Source: Neofusicoccum parvum (taxonomy: Eukaryota > Ascomycota > Dothideomycetes > Botryosphaeriales > Botryosphaeriaceae). From it: a DNA stretch of 64,000 nucleotides. Each line of letters starts with the position of its first letter. The first letter of the stretch is position 1. Below the pieces are notes generated by a model. It had not been told where the DNA came from and made no database searches. It worked only from the letters and a program-made list of their open reading frames with translations. The DNA lies in contig CP087207.1 in assembly GCA_020912385.1 (NCBI GenBank), forward strand, positions 1,054,001-1,118,000, read 5' to 3'. This document shows positions 22,556 to 38,352 of the stretch, one piece after another. The position numbers and the translations under genes are program-made.

Positions 22556-25500
22556 TGGCAAGGACAGCGTTGCGCAGCGCACGGGGGTGCGGGACAGGTG
22601 TGGCAGACGAGCTGGGCGGGAGGATTTCGTGCTTGAGCGCGGTCTTGCCTCTGGCTGTTCCCAGCGTCCACGGGCTTGGGGAGGGCTGAATTGTATGGAC
22701 ACGGGCGTGCGGCCACTGGAGAGCGACCTCAGTTACAGTGCTCTTCTATGGCTGGCAGCAGGCGGCGTGATGGGGAGGCCGCTCGGTCGGAAAGCGTTCA
22801 GAAGATGGCCTAGCACCGGGCGGGCAGACGCTGAGGCTGGACTAGCGATCCTTGGCCGGACGATGCTTGCGACGCCGTGAATGGACTCGGGCCTTTTGGG
22901 GCCCTGGCGGGTGGTGTGGTGCTTGCGCTGCCGGGCGCGAGTGGCCTGCGCTGGGCTGTGTGGGATGCCAGAGACGGGCCTAGCGGGCGCGAGCGAGAAT
23001 TAGCCCCGTCGTCGACTCGCGCACGCCCACCGCCAGTGCGTCCACGAGCCAACAGTGCCCGGCAAATGTGGCGCGCAGCTCGCCCAGGATGGCCCTGCGC
23101 CGCCGCCGCGGGTGTGCAGGGAGCGCGCCCGCGGCCGGCCGCTGGGCGAAGGGCCTCTGGACGCGGGATTATGATGTCGGCGGAGCAGCAGCGTCGCGTG
23201 CGCGCAGCGACGAACCGCAGCGCAGCAGGCCTGCAGTGCGATGATGCGCAGCCGGCGGCCGGGAGCCGTCTGCCTGGCCCAGCGCGGCGACCAACGGCTG
23301 GCCAGGGCAGCGCAGGGCGCCGGCGCCGCGAGGGCTGGCGCCGCTGGGGGCGAGGCGCACGACACCCTTCGGGAAGCGCAACGGGAGCGGATGGGCTTGA
23401 CGATTGATGTAATGCCGCAGCGAGTCGCGTCCGCGCAAGCCAGATATTGCTGCTGTGCCGCACGGGAGGTTTATGCGCGCGCCGGCGGACTGTGCTCTGC
23501 GGCAGCCGCCCACGCCAGCTGCGCGTGGGTGGGTGGTGAGAGCGTGGGCGCGCAGCAGGCACGCGGCCGGCCGGCCGCGCGCGCGGTGGCAGCAGGTGGC
23601 AGACAGCTCGTGGTGGTGGGCGACGTCGTGTTCTGCGATGGTCAGCCCGCCTGGGACGGCAGCGCGCGGCTCCGCGTGTCAGCGCGGCCAACGAGCAGCC
23701 CGATGATGGATGATCCTCCTCTTCACGAGCGCACGACTCGCTGCGCGCCGGCTGCCGGCAAGCCTCCTTCTGCCCATCATCTCCAGGCCCGAGGCGCGCT
23801 CACGCACCCAAAGGCGCGCCAGCCGGCTCGCCCTCGTCGGCGACGCCAGAGGTCCACTTCCCACTTCTGGTCCACCGGACACATTTTACGGCGGCGAATG
23901 GTGGCGGGAGCGGCGGGCACGTCGCCGGCCACGGTGCCATGCCCAGGGTGCGTCCCCTTGTTGATTTTCCCTGGGTGCTCGATCTGCCGTTCGTCTCCAT
24001 GCCGCGCCCATAGCTTCGCCAGAAAGAGACGGCGCCTGGACGGCGGCGCGGCTCAGCGTCCAGCGGCCATGATTCGCGAATGCGTCACTCGTGCTGCAAG
24101 GAAGCATTGTGGAAACTATTTTTTTCTTTTCCAGGAGGCCGAGCTGCTAGATACATCGTCTGCTCTGACTCTGGCGGACTCTCACATGCCTGCAGCGAGC
24201 TGGAACGGCGCCAGTTCCAGACCGCCGCCCCTCGAAGACTGCTTGAAAAAGAAACGCCGCCCCGCACCGCGCATGCAGAACATCATCTCTCGGACGCATG
24301 CCGGCATTTTCCATGGGTGTCTTCAATAAACACTGAGGCCCACCGGCGGCGCCGTTGCGCTCGAGCGTTGACCGAAGTTGATCCCTCCCCTCTTTTCCTC
24401 CGCGCCGCCCAGCCCTTCCTACATTTCCCGACAAGTGCGCGCCCTGAGGCACGCGAGCGTCTCCACGCCGGCACTGAGCCTGTCGTCTACGGCCTTAACG
24501 GGCATTGGCTGGCGGGCTGGCTCGTGTCCAGATCTGGCGCACGCGCACCTGTCGCACGCCGACCAGGCCAACCTTTAATTCCAGCTCCAATCAGCACCCG
24601 GCTTTTGCAAACCCCGACCATACCAAGCTCTCTCCGACTCGTGCTCGAGCGGAGGGAAGGCGGAGGTGCCCAAGCTCCGCCGTCGTCCCTCCGCCGCTTT
24701 GGATGCCCTGCCACCGGCCGCCTCGGTCCCTGCCACCCTGGTCGCTGTTCGGCTTGCCGGCGCGTCCAGGGTTCGGGATGGATCTGAGACCAAACTCTGG
24801 AGCGGAAACATGAACGCGCGCTGCTGGGCGCACGGCAAATCATTCAGTGATCCACCCATTCGCTGCTGTGCCTCATCCTAAAATACTAATTAATGCTGTG
24901 GAGTACGTCGCACGCTCCTTCACCTCTCAGCTCTGGCGGCGCGCGCTCCGTGGAGGGATATAACGATATGCGGATCATCCGAACGCAGCTGTCGGACCAA
25001 CACCTCGTTCCGACTTCGCGTGAGGCTCGACCAGGCCCCCCCGGCAGGTTCCGTCGCCTGCACTTCTTCGTGCCGCCGCCGCCGCCGCCGCTACGACGGT
25101 TGCAACTGGCGGCACCGTGCGGTGGAGAAATCTTTCACCCTTGAGCAAATCTACCAAGAATCGTCTCATTTCAGAGCTCGCGGCCGTATGCCGAAGGAAC
25201 CGGAGGCAGGAACCACCGCAGTCCACTTCGCGACTTGCCGCGACGCGCCTCGTCATGCAGGGTCTTCTTAGCCCGCTTGGAATAAACCTGAAATGACCTG
25301 GCTGGACGTGCGGCATTGAATCTGCGCCCGGACTTGGGCCTGTTTGCGGATCGATTCGGCGGCCGGCAAAAGCGCCCTGAGCGCTGCGTGAGGGGCCTCG
25401 AGATCTCGAGTGCTCCACTGGCGTGCCAGATGTTTGACAGCGACGGACCGTTGCGAGCTGTCGCGTGGCAGCGTGCGCACGCACGACAACGCGCCGCCAT

Positions 25501-28500
25501 GGCGGCCGGTCCGCGAGTCGCGGGAAGCAAGGACTCCCATGATCGACTCAAGTGCTTAGCAGCCCATTTGTCAGTGTCGCCCAGTCAAATAGAGTTTGTG
25601 GGCGAGCGACCACAGCGCTGGAAATCGCTGTAAACGTCCACCATCGACATCGTCATCGCGATCGCGAGATTGGTGCCGCAAATCCTAGATGAGATACCAG
25701 CCCCGAACCACCAGCAGCAGCGGGCGTCGGATGAAGTGTCGGACTTCTCGTCGGATGAGAGGCACCCTGGGCAGTCGATCTGCCTGCAGTGTAACGGTGC
25801 TTGGTGTGGCGGAGAAGATCTGTTGCTGGCGAGCACAGAGCAGCCGCTGGGCGAGCGTGCGCCGTGGATTGTGTCGCGCGCAGGCATCGCAAGCGGCCAA
25901 TGTGGGCCTTTCACATGCTAGTCGATATGCAGTCCCATGCAGCGCAGCGGATTTCGCTTGTCGAGCGCGCCCGTCCGCCGTGGGCCAGAGGGAGGCCCGG
26001 AGGCTGCAGCACACCGCATGCAATAATCTGCCTGTTGCACTCTGTCGTCAGGACTCGACGACACGGTGCCTGGTGATCCGGCCGTGCCAGCCTCCCACAC
26101 TCCCAGCTGCAACTGCCGCGGCAGGCAATCAAGAGCCCGCAGCGACATTGCCTGGTCGCGGCACACGCAGCGATGCCCGTTCGGGCAAAGCAAGCGTGTC
26201 GAGTGGGGGTCGCCTGCAAGCCACCGTGGGATGGATCTGCAGGTGCCCTTCTGCCCTTGTGCCCGCATGTGTCGGCTTTTGCTCTTAAAGCCGCGCCTTG
26301 CCGCGCGCACTTCGCTGCCCTCCGCCGTCCGCTGGTCGTCCTCCGCCCGCGGCTTGATTGAAGGGATTGTCTCCGCGCCCGCTGGCCGGCGGTTCGAGTT
26401 TCCCCGTGGCCTCCGTCGTCTCCGCGGGCGCCCTGCGGGAGCCCCAAATTGCGCGCTGGACGAACGGAAGTCGGTCGTGTGCGTGAGCCTCCGCGGCGTG
26501 GGTGCGCCCGTGCGAGCCGGTTCCTCGCACGGCGAATCTGCCCCAGGACCCTGGCTGCGCATGCCTGGCCTTCCGCCCTGCCTCCCTCCCTCGACCACCC
26601 TCCCTCCCGCCCTCGTCCCATTCCATCCCGCGCGATGATGGAATGCGCCACGCAAGCGTTGGCGAGAAAGTGGCAGGCCCCGATCCCGATGCCGTCCGGT
26701 CCAGCGCCAGTATCGAGTAGGCAAACCCGCCCCCCATGGAAAAAAAATCGTCCGCCGTCTGGTTGGAGCGCGCCGCAGGATCGCCCCAAGTACGTATCCC
26801 TTCCGACCGTAGACATACCGAACGGCAAAAAAAGGGTCCGGAAGTTCCTGAAGCGGAGCTGCCTGCATTGCTGTGTCTCACCATGCTCGCGTGGCCCGTG
26901 GCGGCCAAGCCTCCAAAGTCAGAGACGTAGTGCGCCAAACGCCGGGCTGTCAATCTCTCTCGTATGCTGCAAATCCTCGACCGGGATGCTCGGTCCCTCC
27001 GTGTCGTGAACGTTATGGTGCGCCCTAAACTCACGCTTCAACCTTTAACCCGAGCGCTGCCCGATACCGCGTTTGGCGACGTGTGCTGCTGTCCACGACA
27101 GCGGCCAGCAGAGCGGTGAATATAGAAGCGCGTGGGTGTTGGTCACACCGCGGACGCAAAGCCAGGTCATCCCAGGCGGCGCAATGGGTCGGTCAGAAGG
27201 CCGCTGTGTGGAGAACCGCCCGAAAGCAGGCGGAGATTTCGACCGCAATGCTGATGAGGCTGCCATGTCTCATCCATCTCCACGTTGCGCGCACGCGAGG
27301 CGGCGAGACACGAGCGCGTGCGTGCGCGGCGGTCAGCCACAAAGCACGCCCACCCTGCCTCACCACCGCTCCCTCCTCAGCGCTTCGCGGCTCCACTGCG
27401 GTCCGTTGGCCCCCAACAGAGTCGCCATGACATCGTCCGGGAAACGGGCGGGGCGGTAGGTAAGCGATGCGGTCCATAGCCATGTCTTGAATCAAGTTCC
27501 GTTGTCCATGACGCGCGGGGGCGGACGGACAGCCTCTCTCCAGGTCTGCCGGTTTGGGAAGTTTGGCACGCGCGAGGCCGGTCGATGGTGTTGAGGTCCG
27601 TCAAGCGGTCGATGCCGTCATCCAGGTCCGGTGTCCAGGTTCGCGCCCTCGACGCGAGAAGCAGCTCCACATTGTGCCAGGCGAGCTCCTCCAGGTAGGT
27701 CCGGGGCGTTGGGCTCGAGGACTGACGCTATAAACAGAAGCGTGCCAGGCGGACGACACTCTCCCTTTATACCAAGGCGACAGCACCTGCACACACCACC
27801 CCTGGAAGCGATCGGGGAAGGGAAAGAATGACCAACGCGAAGCTGCTAGGCAGCGCAATGGGCGCAAAATCTGCTGATTTGCGATTTCGACGCCAGATAA
27901 CGTTATCTTTCTGTCGTGTCGCGCCGAGCGCCAAACAGCCCAGCGGATCGCACGCGCAGCGACCAAAAACAACTCGCGTTTGATAAGTGGCCCCGAGCAG
28001 CCCGGCCTGGCTGCTGATGTCTGTATCCGTCCAGATTGCACCATTTCTGCCAATGGCGCGCCGCGCAGGCATCTCGGCTCCCTATCATTCCCCCATCCGA
28101 CCTTTCCTTTTGCCCCGGATCCAGCGGCCCGGTCCCTTCCCAGCAGCCAGTCAAACCGGCTCTGCCCTACGTGTCCCAAGGCAGTCGGATGCAAGGCGAT
28201 GATCATATCAGACCGGTCAACAGACACATCATGCTGTCGTTTCTCGAGTTGGTCCGACGACGCGGCGTGCCAGAGTACCACCGCAAATCTGCGAACCTGC
28301 TAGGCTCCTTGTCGGTGATATTCACAGCTTCCTAGATAGGAGGGCGACCAAGCCCACGGGAGCACATCCGCAAATCTTATCTCTCCGTAAGGCTCTTCGG
28401 GACTCCCTCCGCGGAACGATATCCTGCAGGGACGGCGGGAGCATCCAATTACTTGCATCCTGATCATCATTTCTGCTGTCATGCTGATAAAGCCCGAGTG

Positions 28501-29135
28501 ACAGGTGGCAGGTGGCCGTGTTACCGCTGCAGTGGTCGGTGATAAGCTGGATGCCTTGCTCGCTGCATCCCCACATGGGACGATAGTTTCCCGCCGCGCG
28601 GGTGGATTTGTGGGGTGCATGAGGGCTTGTTATCTGGAAGACTCGGACCTGAGAGATCGCAGATTGGCGACAGAGTGCCTCCCACTGCAACAATGGGGTT
28701 TCACAGCCTCGGGAGAACGGGTATAGTTTATTGGGAGTAGTTAACTCCGAATCAGTGTATTGCTGTTTCTGGTACTTAGGTGGCCTTCTTTCCACGCCTA
28801 GCAGACCCATTGCCGACAATCACATGCGTCCAACATTCCGAAACATGGTTTCTCCGCGCTGTTGCGTTTTTGGATCATGGTACAGGCGTAGATAAAGGAC
28901 CCTTGGTCCTGCCTTCCCAGCAAAAATGGGACGGCCGACGTAACCTGAGCCAGTGCGCGTCTTATCATGCGTGGGAGGGCTTCTTCACGCCGCGGAATGG
29001 TGGAAGAGTGGAACCGGGCAGATATGGAGATGCGTATGACCGAGGCAGAGGCGCATGTGTCCCTCAGCTTCTCCAATCGAGACAATGGCCGGAGGGGCCG
29101 GGTATTAGGAGTATTCGAGAATGCTTCGCCGGTGG
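22556..29135. other. 6.6-kb GC-rich gene desert upstream of areA
   Basis: No supported gene. From about 22.9 to 27.4 kb both strands carry many long overlapping frames rich in Arg, Ala, Pro and Ser, without domains, and each competes with equally long frames in the other phases. From about 27.7 to 29.1 kb composition is more balanced but still no gene is recognised. A (GCC)n run lies near 25072-25091. The region should contain the areA promoter; long upstream leaders and several start sites are known for areA in Aspergillus. Confidence 0.5.
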
Positions 29136-29555
29136 TCATGATGCACTCTTATCTTGGTCGCGCGGGCTTCCCGATGGACTGGATGCGCCTCCGCCGCTAA
29201 CGGTCTCCTCTCCGAGCACCTTGCTGGCTGCCATGAACCTGTAGATGAGAAATTCGGTCAACACCCGTGCTTATCTTCCATGCTGCTGCACCTGTTTGCG
29301 CGCGCGCAAGCTGCAAAGAATTCCGCGAAAGATTGGGACAAAACCGTAGACATACATCCCACCACAGTATCCTCCTAGTCCCCGCATGCTCTCCGCCTGC
29401 ACAGCAGTCATGCGCAGCAAATTTTCCAGATCCGCCATGTTCGCTGTGAGCTGGGCTAGCTGAGAGTGGAGGTGCGACATTTGGCGGGATTTCTGCGAAG
29501 CAGGCGCGGAGCTCACGCGCGAGCCGACGCTGGTCGGACGTTGGATCCCAGACAT
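29136..29555 (-). CDS. HSK3: DASH (Dam1) outer-kinetochore complex subunit Hsk3
   Basis: Small subunit of the ring-forming DASH complex that couples kinetochores to spindle microtubules. Exons 29555-29356 and 29238-29136 on the minus strand give 100 residues. A disordered Ser/Arg-rich N-terminus (MSGIQRPTSVGSRVSS) is followed by the family helix HLHSQLAQLTANMADLENLL, RMTAVQAESMRGLGGYCGGM, and across the splice FMAASKVLGEE. The tail is Gly/Ser-rich. The intron (29239-29355) begins GTATGT and ends TACAG. The helix pattern and the GG-Y-GG-FMAA motif match filamentous-fungal Hsk3. The gene is divergent from a 90-residue protein with 266 bp between starts. Confidence 0.85.
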
Positions 29556-29821
29556 GGCCAGGACGGAGTGTTCGAGCGGGCGACGCCTGCGATGAGTGGG
29601 TTCGTGGGTCGGGCAGTGTTTGAGCGAGTAAGTGTCGGTGAGTGGTGGTTGTTGTTGTTGTGGTGCAGAGCTTGGGCGGGAGCTGTGGGCGACTTCTGTT
29701 TACCTTCCCCGCGGAGCTCGGATTTAAGCGCGACCGGGGTCTGCCCGCGAAACCTGAGCTTTTTCTGTCCCTCCACCGTCGCTACTCCACCACCTCCAGC
29801 TTTCCAGTCCACAATCCAGCA
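29556..29821. promoter_or_regulatory. Compact bidirectional promoter (HSK3 / small membrane protein)
   Basis: The two ATG codons face away from each other with only 266 bp between them. The + side carries a CT/CCACC-rich leader directly before the ATG at 29822. A GTTGTTGTTGTTGTGG run lies near 29648-29663. Confidence 0.7.
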
Positions 29822-30228
29822 ATGGCGTCGCAGCAGACTATCCGTCGCGTTATCCTCACTGGCGCCATCTCCGCCGTCACCGTCGCGGGCGCTCTGTATG
29901 GCGCGGGCCTGAAGACGCAACAGGAATACAAGCAGGTACGTGTTGCTCCAGACCTCACCCGACGTCGCTACCATTTCCATTCCTTCAAGGACCTGTGCTA
30001 GCGCTTCTTTCTGCCCTTTCTGGCGTTCGGAGCAAGCGTCGCCGCAGTAGAATACTAACAGAGATCTAGGCGCGCAAAACCGTCTACGAACTGCCCGTCG
30101 AGGACCGCATTGCAGGGCTTGAGACGAAGCGAACGCGCCTTGTTTCCCAAAAACAAGACCTTGAGCGAAAGATCGCGGAAATCGAAACACGCCGGACTGC
30201 GGCGTCAAAGGCCCAGGCCACGGACTGA
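29822..30228 (+). CDS. Small single-span membrane protein with coiled coil, 90 aa
   Basis: Exons 29822-29935 and 30070-30228 give 90 residues. Seen: a short basic N-terminus (MASQQTIRRV), one hydrophobic segment (ILTGAISAVTVAGALYGAGL, residues about 11-30), then a charged, helical tail (VEDRIAGLETKRTRL, DLERKIAEIETRR) that should form a coiled coil. The arrangement is typical of small mitochondrial inner-membrane proteins, and I have the impression of similar proteins in other ascomycetes, but I cannot name a family. Intron ends are standard (GTACGT, CTAG). It shares a promoter with HSK3. An endoplasmic reticulum location is the alternative. Confidence 0.75.
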
Positions 30229-32479
30229 GAACCCTACCTATGGGGCAGCTGCTCTGACGCCGTTTTTCTTGCCCGTCATGCAATATCACGCGCATGTTCC
30301 TGCAAGGCCCCACTCCACCTAGACCTTGTATCGTCACGATAAGCCAAGCGGTGCCCAACCGAAGAACATCCCTCTGGTCCTGGCACCCTCGGGGCTAGAT
30401 CCGCAACAACTTCCGTCTCGCGTTGCAAGTCTATTCGATGGCGAGCATCGTCATGGCGTCTTGAAAATCAGCCCCCTGACATAAATTCGTTACGACTTGA
30501 TCCAGGGAAATACTCGATTGGGAAAAGGCCTGGACAGTCAATTTACTGGGACCCTGACAGTCACATGAAAGTGGGATGAGAATTTTCCATGATGTGACTG
30601 AGCCAACACACCACAACTTCGGCACACCCGGTCCACGGAACATCGCCTCTTTCTTCCGGTGCCTGAATGCGAAACAACTCCGCTAACGCCACTGGACGAG
30701 GGAGGATATTCCCAACCAGGATGGCTTTGCACCTTCGTCGGTGCATTGCCTTGAAGCACGCTGTTATCGCCACTCGGTACATTGGAACAAAGGGATGAGG
30801 AGGACAATTTCGATGCCCATTGCGCTGAGTAGCATAGCCAACATATTCGATCTCTCGTGATCCATTGGGCCAGTCCGCTCTTTTGCAAAGTATTGGAGCG
30901 CCTCCTGGTGGGCCGCGTCAGCATCAGCGCCAAGGCAGGATTGGCGGACGCATTTCGAAGAACTTCGGATCCAACAATTGAACTCCGGAGAATTTGAGGC
31001 CAACTTGTCCGCTTTGCACGTGGCATTCGGCAAAAATTGCTCCACTACGTCTCGCCCGCCGACGACGAGACGCTGCTGCGACCCGCGGTTATGCGCGCTC
31101 GCTCGCGCACATTCCGTCGCCAACTACCATTTTGAAAGGGGTGCTCAGTGTGTTTAGGTTGCTCAGAACGGTTCAACTGCATAAAGCAGATTTGGGAAAA
31201 GAGGAACAGTGTATATGGGAGACCTGAGCATCAAGATTCCTAGGATTCTATCTAGAGAAGATTGAACAAATAACCAATGAATCTTACTGTGCTTTTGACA
31301 AGCCTAAAGAAAAAGTGCAAAGACCGTGAGATGAGTGGAGTGACTCGTCTCAAGGCGTGGAGCTGTTCATCTCAACGCTGTAACAGGCCGGGTTCAGCAG
31401 CATCAGCTCCGCTTAAAGCCTGGAGATATTGGCGATCAAGCACAGCCATCGTGAAACAAAAATTAGTTATTGAGGACATTTCCTAGTGGGCTGAATTTCG
31501 TCGATCACCCCTAAAACTTCGCTCAGATTACCTAAAACGTGCCTCAATAGAGTTCTATTGATAGCCTAATAGGAGTCTCCATAGGTTACCCCGCTACCCA
31601 CTGTCGTCCGATCTCACAGAGAATGCTCGTTTCGATTACCCAAAACGTACCTCAATATATTTCTATTGATGGCCTGAAACGGGTCTCAATGCTATACCGT
31701 CATCGCCCAAGCTCTACACTAGGCTCGCTTTGATTTTTGAAATAGGCCTTGGCGGATTGTGCCGCTATTGCCCACACGCACCCCATAAGAAGTCTCTTAT
31801 CGCTAAATACTACCTGATCCTCCCGATCTTCAACCTCGATGAGCCTTATTGTTATCATCTCACGTTCACTCTAATCCTTTAAAATAGAACATAGTAGTAG
31901 GTCGTGCGCCAATTGCTAGTGTTCGCTCATCTTTGCTACTCGCTCTTACCTCAAATTTCTTGAACAAGCCAATTTAAGCAGATTACTCAACCTCCAAGAA
32001 TCTAGCCTCCTTTCATAGATGTCTCAGCACGCACTCGAATCTCCGATACCAGAGGGTGACACTATGGAGGTCACATCATACATCAACTCATACGATTCTC
32101 ACACCAGAGGCACAAGACAAGGAGTTTTACCACGAATCTTCGGTGTGCCCGCCCTGTCTACAGCAACGGCGCGCAGAAAGCACTCCGCTCAAATAAGTCT
32201 GGTTACAGACGTGCGAACAGCAATACGCCTGTATGTACAAACCAAGAAACAGCCAATAAAAAAGCCCGATCAACAAGATCCATTTCGTCCGCCGACGAAC
32301 CTCAGGTAACCACGGTAGAATGTTCGCCACCCACTTTTTTTGCGTGCCAAAAGGAAAAGGAAACCCGCCGAGGGGAGGTTGAAAAGGTATAAGGCCAACA
32401 GCCATGTAGCAGTCCTTAGAGGACATTACTGGTACAGCAATACTCCAAGTGATGTACAACTCGCATCCTCGCATTACGT
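30229..32479. other. 2.2-kb region with decayed repeats, no firm gene
   Basis: The region between 30430 and 31130 has interrupted minus-strand frames of about 70-160 codons with no recognised domain. From about 31490 to 31790 there is an imperfect tandem repeat. A 96-codon frame at 32019-32309 (+) starts MSQHALESPIPEGDTMEV but has no family resemblance, and I do not call it. Confidence 0.5.
31490..31790. repeat. Imperfect tandem repeat, unit about 100 bp, AT-rich and diverged
   Basis: Two near-full copies start at about 31521 and 31626, and a shortened third starts at about 31723. Matching anchors include GATTACC(T/C)AAAACGT, CCTCAATA, TTCTATTGAT(A/G)GCCT and GTCTC. Many differences between copies are C/T or G/A, as expected if repeat-induced point mutation had acted, although I have not counted them formally. 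No coding sequence is visible. Confidence 0.7.
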
Positions 32480-36266
<3,787 letters not shown>

Positions 36267-37071
36267 TTACTTCTTCTGGGTGGCGACGACTGCGAGGCCG
36301 GTCAGCGGGCTGCTCCAGACAGCTACAATGTTTCGAAACGTACCAGAGGGGACGATGATGATGACCAGCAGTATGATGATTCCGACAATCAGGCACATGC
36401 GCATCTTCATGTCCTTCCACCACATCTGCTTGCGCACGCGGTTGGCGCCGCGGCGGAAGCCTTGTGCGGAGACTGCGAGGTTGTCGGTCTTGTCCTGGAG
36501 CGAATCTAGCCTGGCACCACGTTCCGACACCTTGTTGATGTTGTCGCGCATAATGCCGACAGTGCTGTCAATTTCCTGCGCACCATCAGTCAGCAAATTA
36601 CCCGGGGAATTTTCCAGATGCGATGCAGCGGCGATAGGGTTCTCGGAACAGCGACAGCGGGCAGCTGAGACACTTGATGTTTATGACGCGACCGTGCGAC
36701 ACATAAGGAGGTGTGGCAGCTCGAGCTCGACGGGCGGCAGGCATCTTTCCGTCGCTGGCGGGCGATTCCAAATGTCGCGCGATAGATCTGGTCCCTCGCA
36801 ATCAAAGCTCCAGGCGCAAAGATGCCTTTGTGCCGTAGCTTGGGTGCTGCGACTGCTGCCGTGCCAGAGCTCCGTCGCGGCTGCTGCCTGTCCCACGCCG
36901 CTCGCTGCCGCGTCGTTCCGAGATCCACGGCGACGCAAAGTGTCGGCCAAGGCCAAGAGGAGGGCGAAAACCTACAGCCTGGAGCGCGGCGGTGCGTTGG
37001 TTGCCATTGTTCTGGCTGGCGTTGCCGCCCGAGGGAATGTAGGGGTCGTAGGGCTGCTCGCGGTCGGCCAT
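36267..37071 (-). CDS. Synaptobrevin-type R-SNARE (Snc1/Snc2-like v-SNARE)
   Basis: Vesicle SNARE for fusion of secretory and endocytic vesicles at the plasma membrane. Exons 37071-36976, 36575-36344 and 36289-36267 on the minus strand give 116 residues, matching Snc length. Seen: a Pro/Asn-rich N-terminus ([17 protein letters not shown]), the R-SNARE motif starting [20 protein letters not shown] with the zero-layer Arg in SERGARLD, the juxtamembrane [17 protein letters not shown], and a C-terminal anchor [17 protein letters not shown] ending VVATQKK. The first intron is long for this window (400 nt). The last intron (36290-36343) is 54 nt with no stop in frame. If retained, it would add 18 residues after the anchor. 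I prefer splicing because it restores the usual short tail. Confidence 0.92.
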
Positions 37072-38352
37072 GGCTGCGGTGGTGGGTGTCGGGGGTGAGG
37101 AGTCGAGAGGTCACGCCAGGTGCTCGCAGCGGTGGTGGTGATGGAAAGTCGTGGAAAAGTGGTGGTGAGCGACGGGTGGGTGGTGTCGGTCGGAGAACAG
37201 GTGGTCGGGCGCAGGCGTTGGCGAGGATGGCTTGGACTTGGAAGGGAGGCTGAGCTGTGGGCGCCGAGAGCAGGTCGTTAAGAGTCTCGTTCTCGTAGCG
37301 GGTCGTGGACGGCAACGCTGGGGTGCTGCACGCGGGCTGGGCTGCAGAAATCGTTGGCGATGGGGAAGATAGATTGGAGGACGATGCTGTGGTATGAGAT
37401 TGAGCAACCTAATACACTGCTCAATGGCGCGCACCTTGGGCGCGCTGGCCGATCACGTGGGCGCAGCTCGCGCAGCCGTGGCAACGGGAAGCGTCGGCTG
37501 GCAAGGCTGAGTCGTCTCCTTGTTGGGCACGGTGCGGCACCTGCGGAATCGACGCTGCGTGTGCACGCGGCAAGAGGGCTACGTAGGCGCTGGGGCTGAT
37601 GCTATTCTCGTGGCCTGCGGGTCGCTACATAAGCGGTCGCGGCTCCTCGGCGCCTGCTGCTCGCCGCGGCGCTGAAGCACGATGCGAGACACTCCCAGTC
37701 GCGGAGCCCAGCGCTCCTCGCTCCTGCGCCCGATGCATTTCTTACGCTGCTTTGGCAGCGCGCCCGGTGTAACAAACGGCCGCGACCGGCTTAGGGCGCG
37801 CCCGATCTAGCCGTTCCAAGGCCGCCGAGCATGCTTGTTGCCAGAGCGAATGGTGGCTCAGCCGGCGGCCAAGACGAGACAATCCTGCCTGCGTCGTATT
37901 GGGTCATCACACTCGCCAGGCTTTACTCGGGCAGCCCGTCCCCCTACCGCCGGGCTCTTTGCTGCGACCTCACGACCAGACCCCTCCGACAGCACACGCT
38001 CGTTTCCCCAGCACTACTGAACGCCTCTCGCGCTCCTCACCACGCACCCAAGACCGCCTGCGCCGTTGCCTGCCAGCGCCGCTAGACCCTCCGCCTACCC
38101 CGGATTTCCGCTGCGCACCCGCCATCTCCATCTCCACCCGTCGCCCCCAAGGCGTCATTCACTCGTTCACCCGAGCTCCTACCAAGCACCAGCCTCCAGC
38201 ACCGACCGCGCGCGCGCTCTGCACATCCGCGCAGCCCGGAGCCTTCTCCACCACCATCTGGACGAGGCGACGCTGCGCACCCGACGCGCCCACGATCGCC
38301 TCGAAGGTGCCCTGCTGCCGTACTGACCCGTTACCTCGCCATCGTCGTCGCC
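37072..38352. promoter_or_regulatory. Divergent GC-rich region (SNARE / DFG5-like)
   Basis: About 1.3 kb between divergent starts. It is GC-rich, with overlapping meaningless frames. From about 37990 to 38350 the + strand is C/A-rich (CCTCCGCC, CACCAC), which suits a leader for the downstream mannosidase gene. No discrete element is claimed. Confidence 0.5.

Noticed and set aside
22555..22702. Upstream extension of areA to 22702
   Set aside because: The extension begins with GTG, not ATG. The first ATG in the frame is at 22555, although a separate 5' exon cannot be excluded.
23241..24329. 362-codon + strand frame upstream of areA
   Set aside because: Arg/Ala-rich composition with equally long frames in other phases, and no leader or domain.
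25911..27034. Overlapping minus-strand frames of 250-316 codons in different phases
   Set aside because: They cannot all be real, none shows a domain, and the pattern is expected in GC-rich non-coding DNA.
30431..31123. Possible decayed gene on the minus strand
   Set aside because: Interrupted frames without any recognisable motif. I could not assign a parent family, so no pseudogene is called.
32019..32309. 96-codon + strand frame starting MSQHALESPIPEGD
   Set aside because: It has a plausible leader but no family resemblance and lies in a repeat-containing pocket; evidence is too weak to call.
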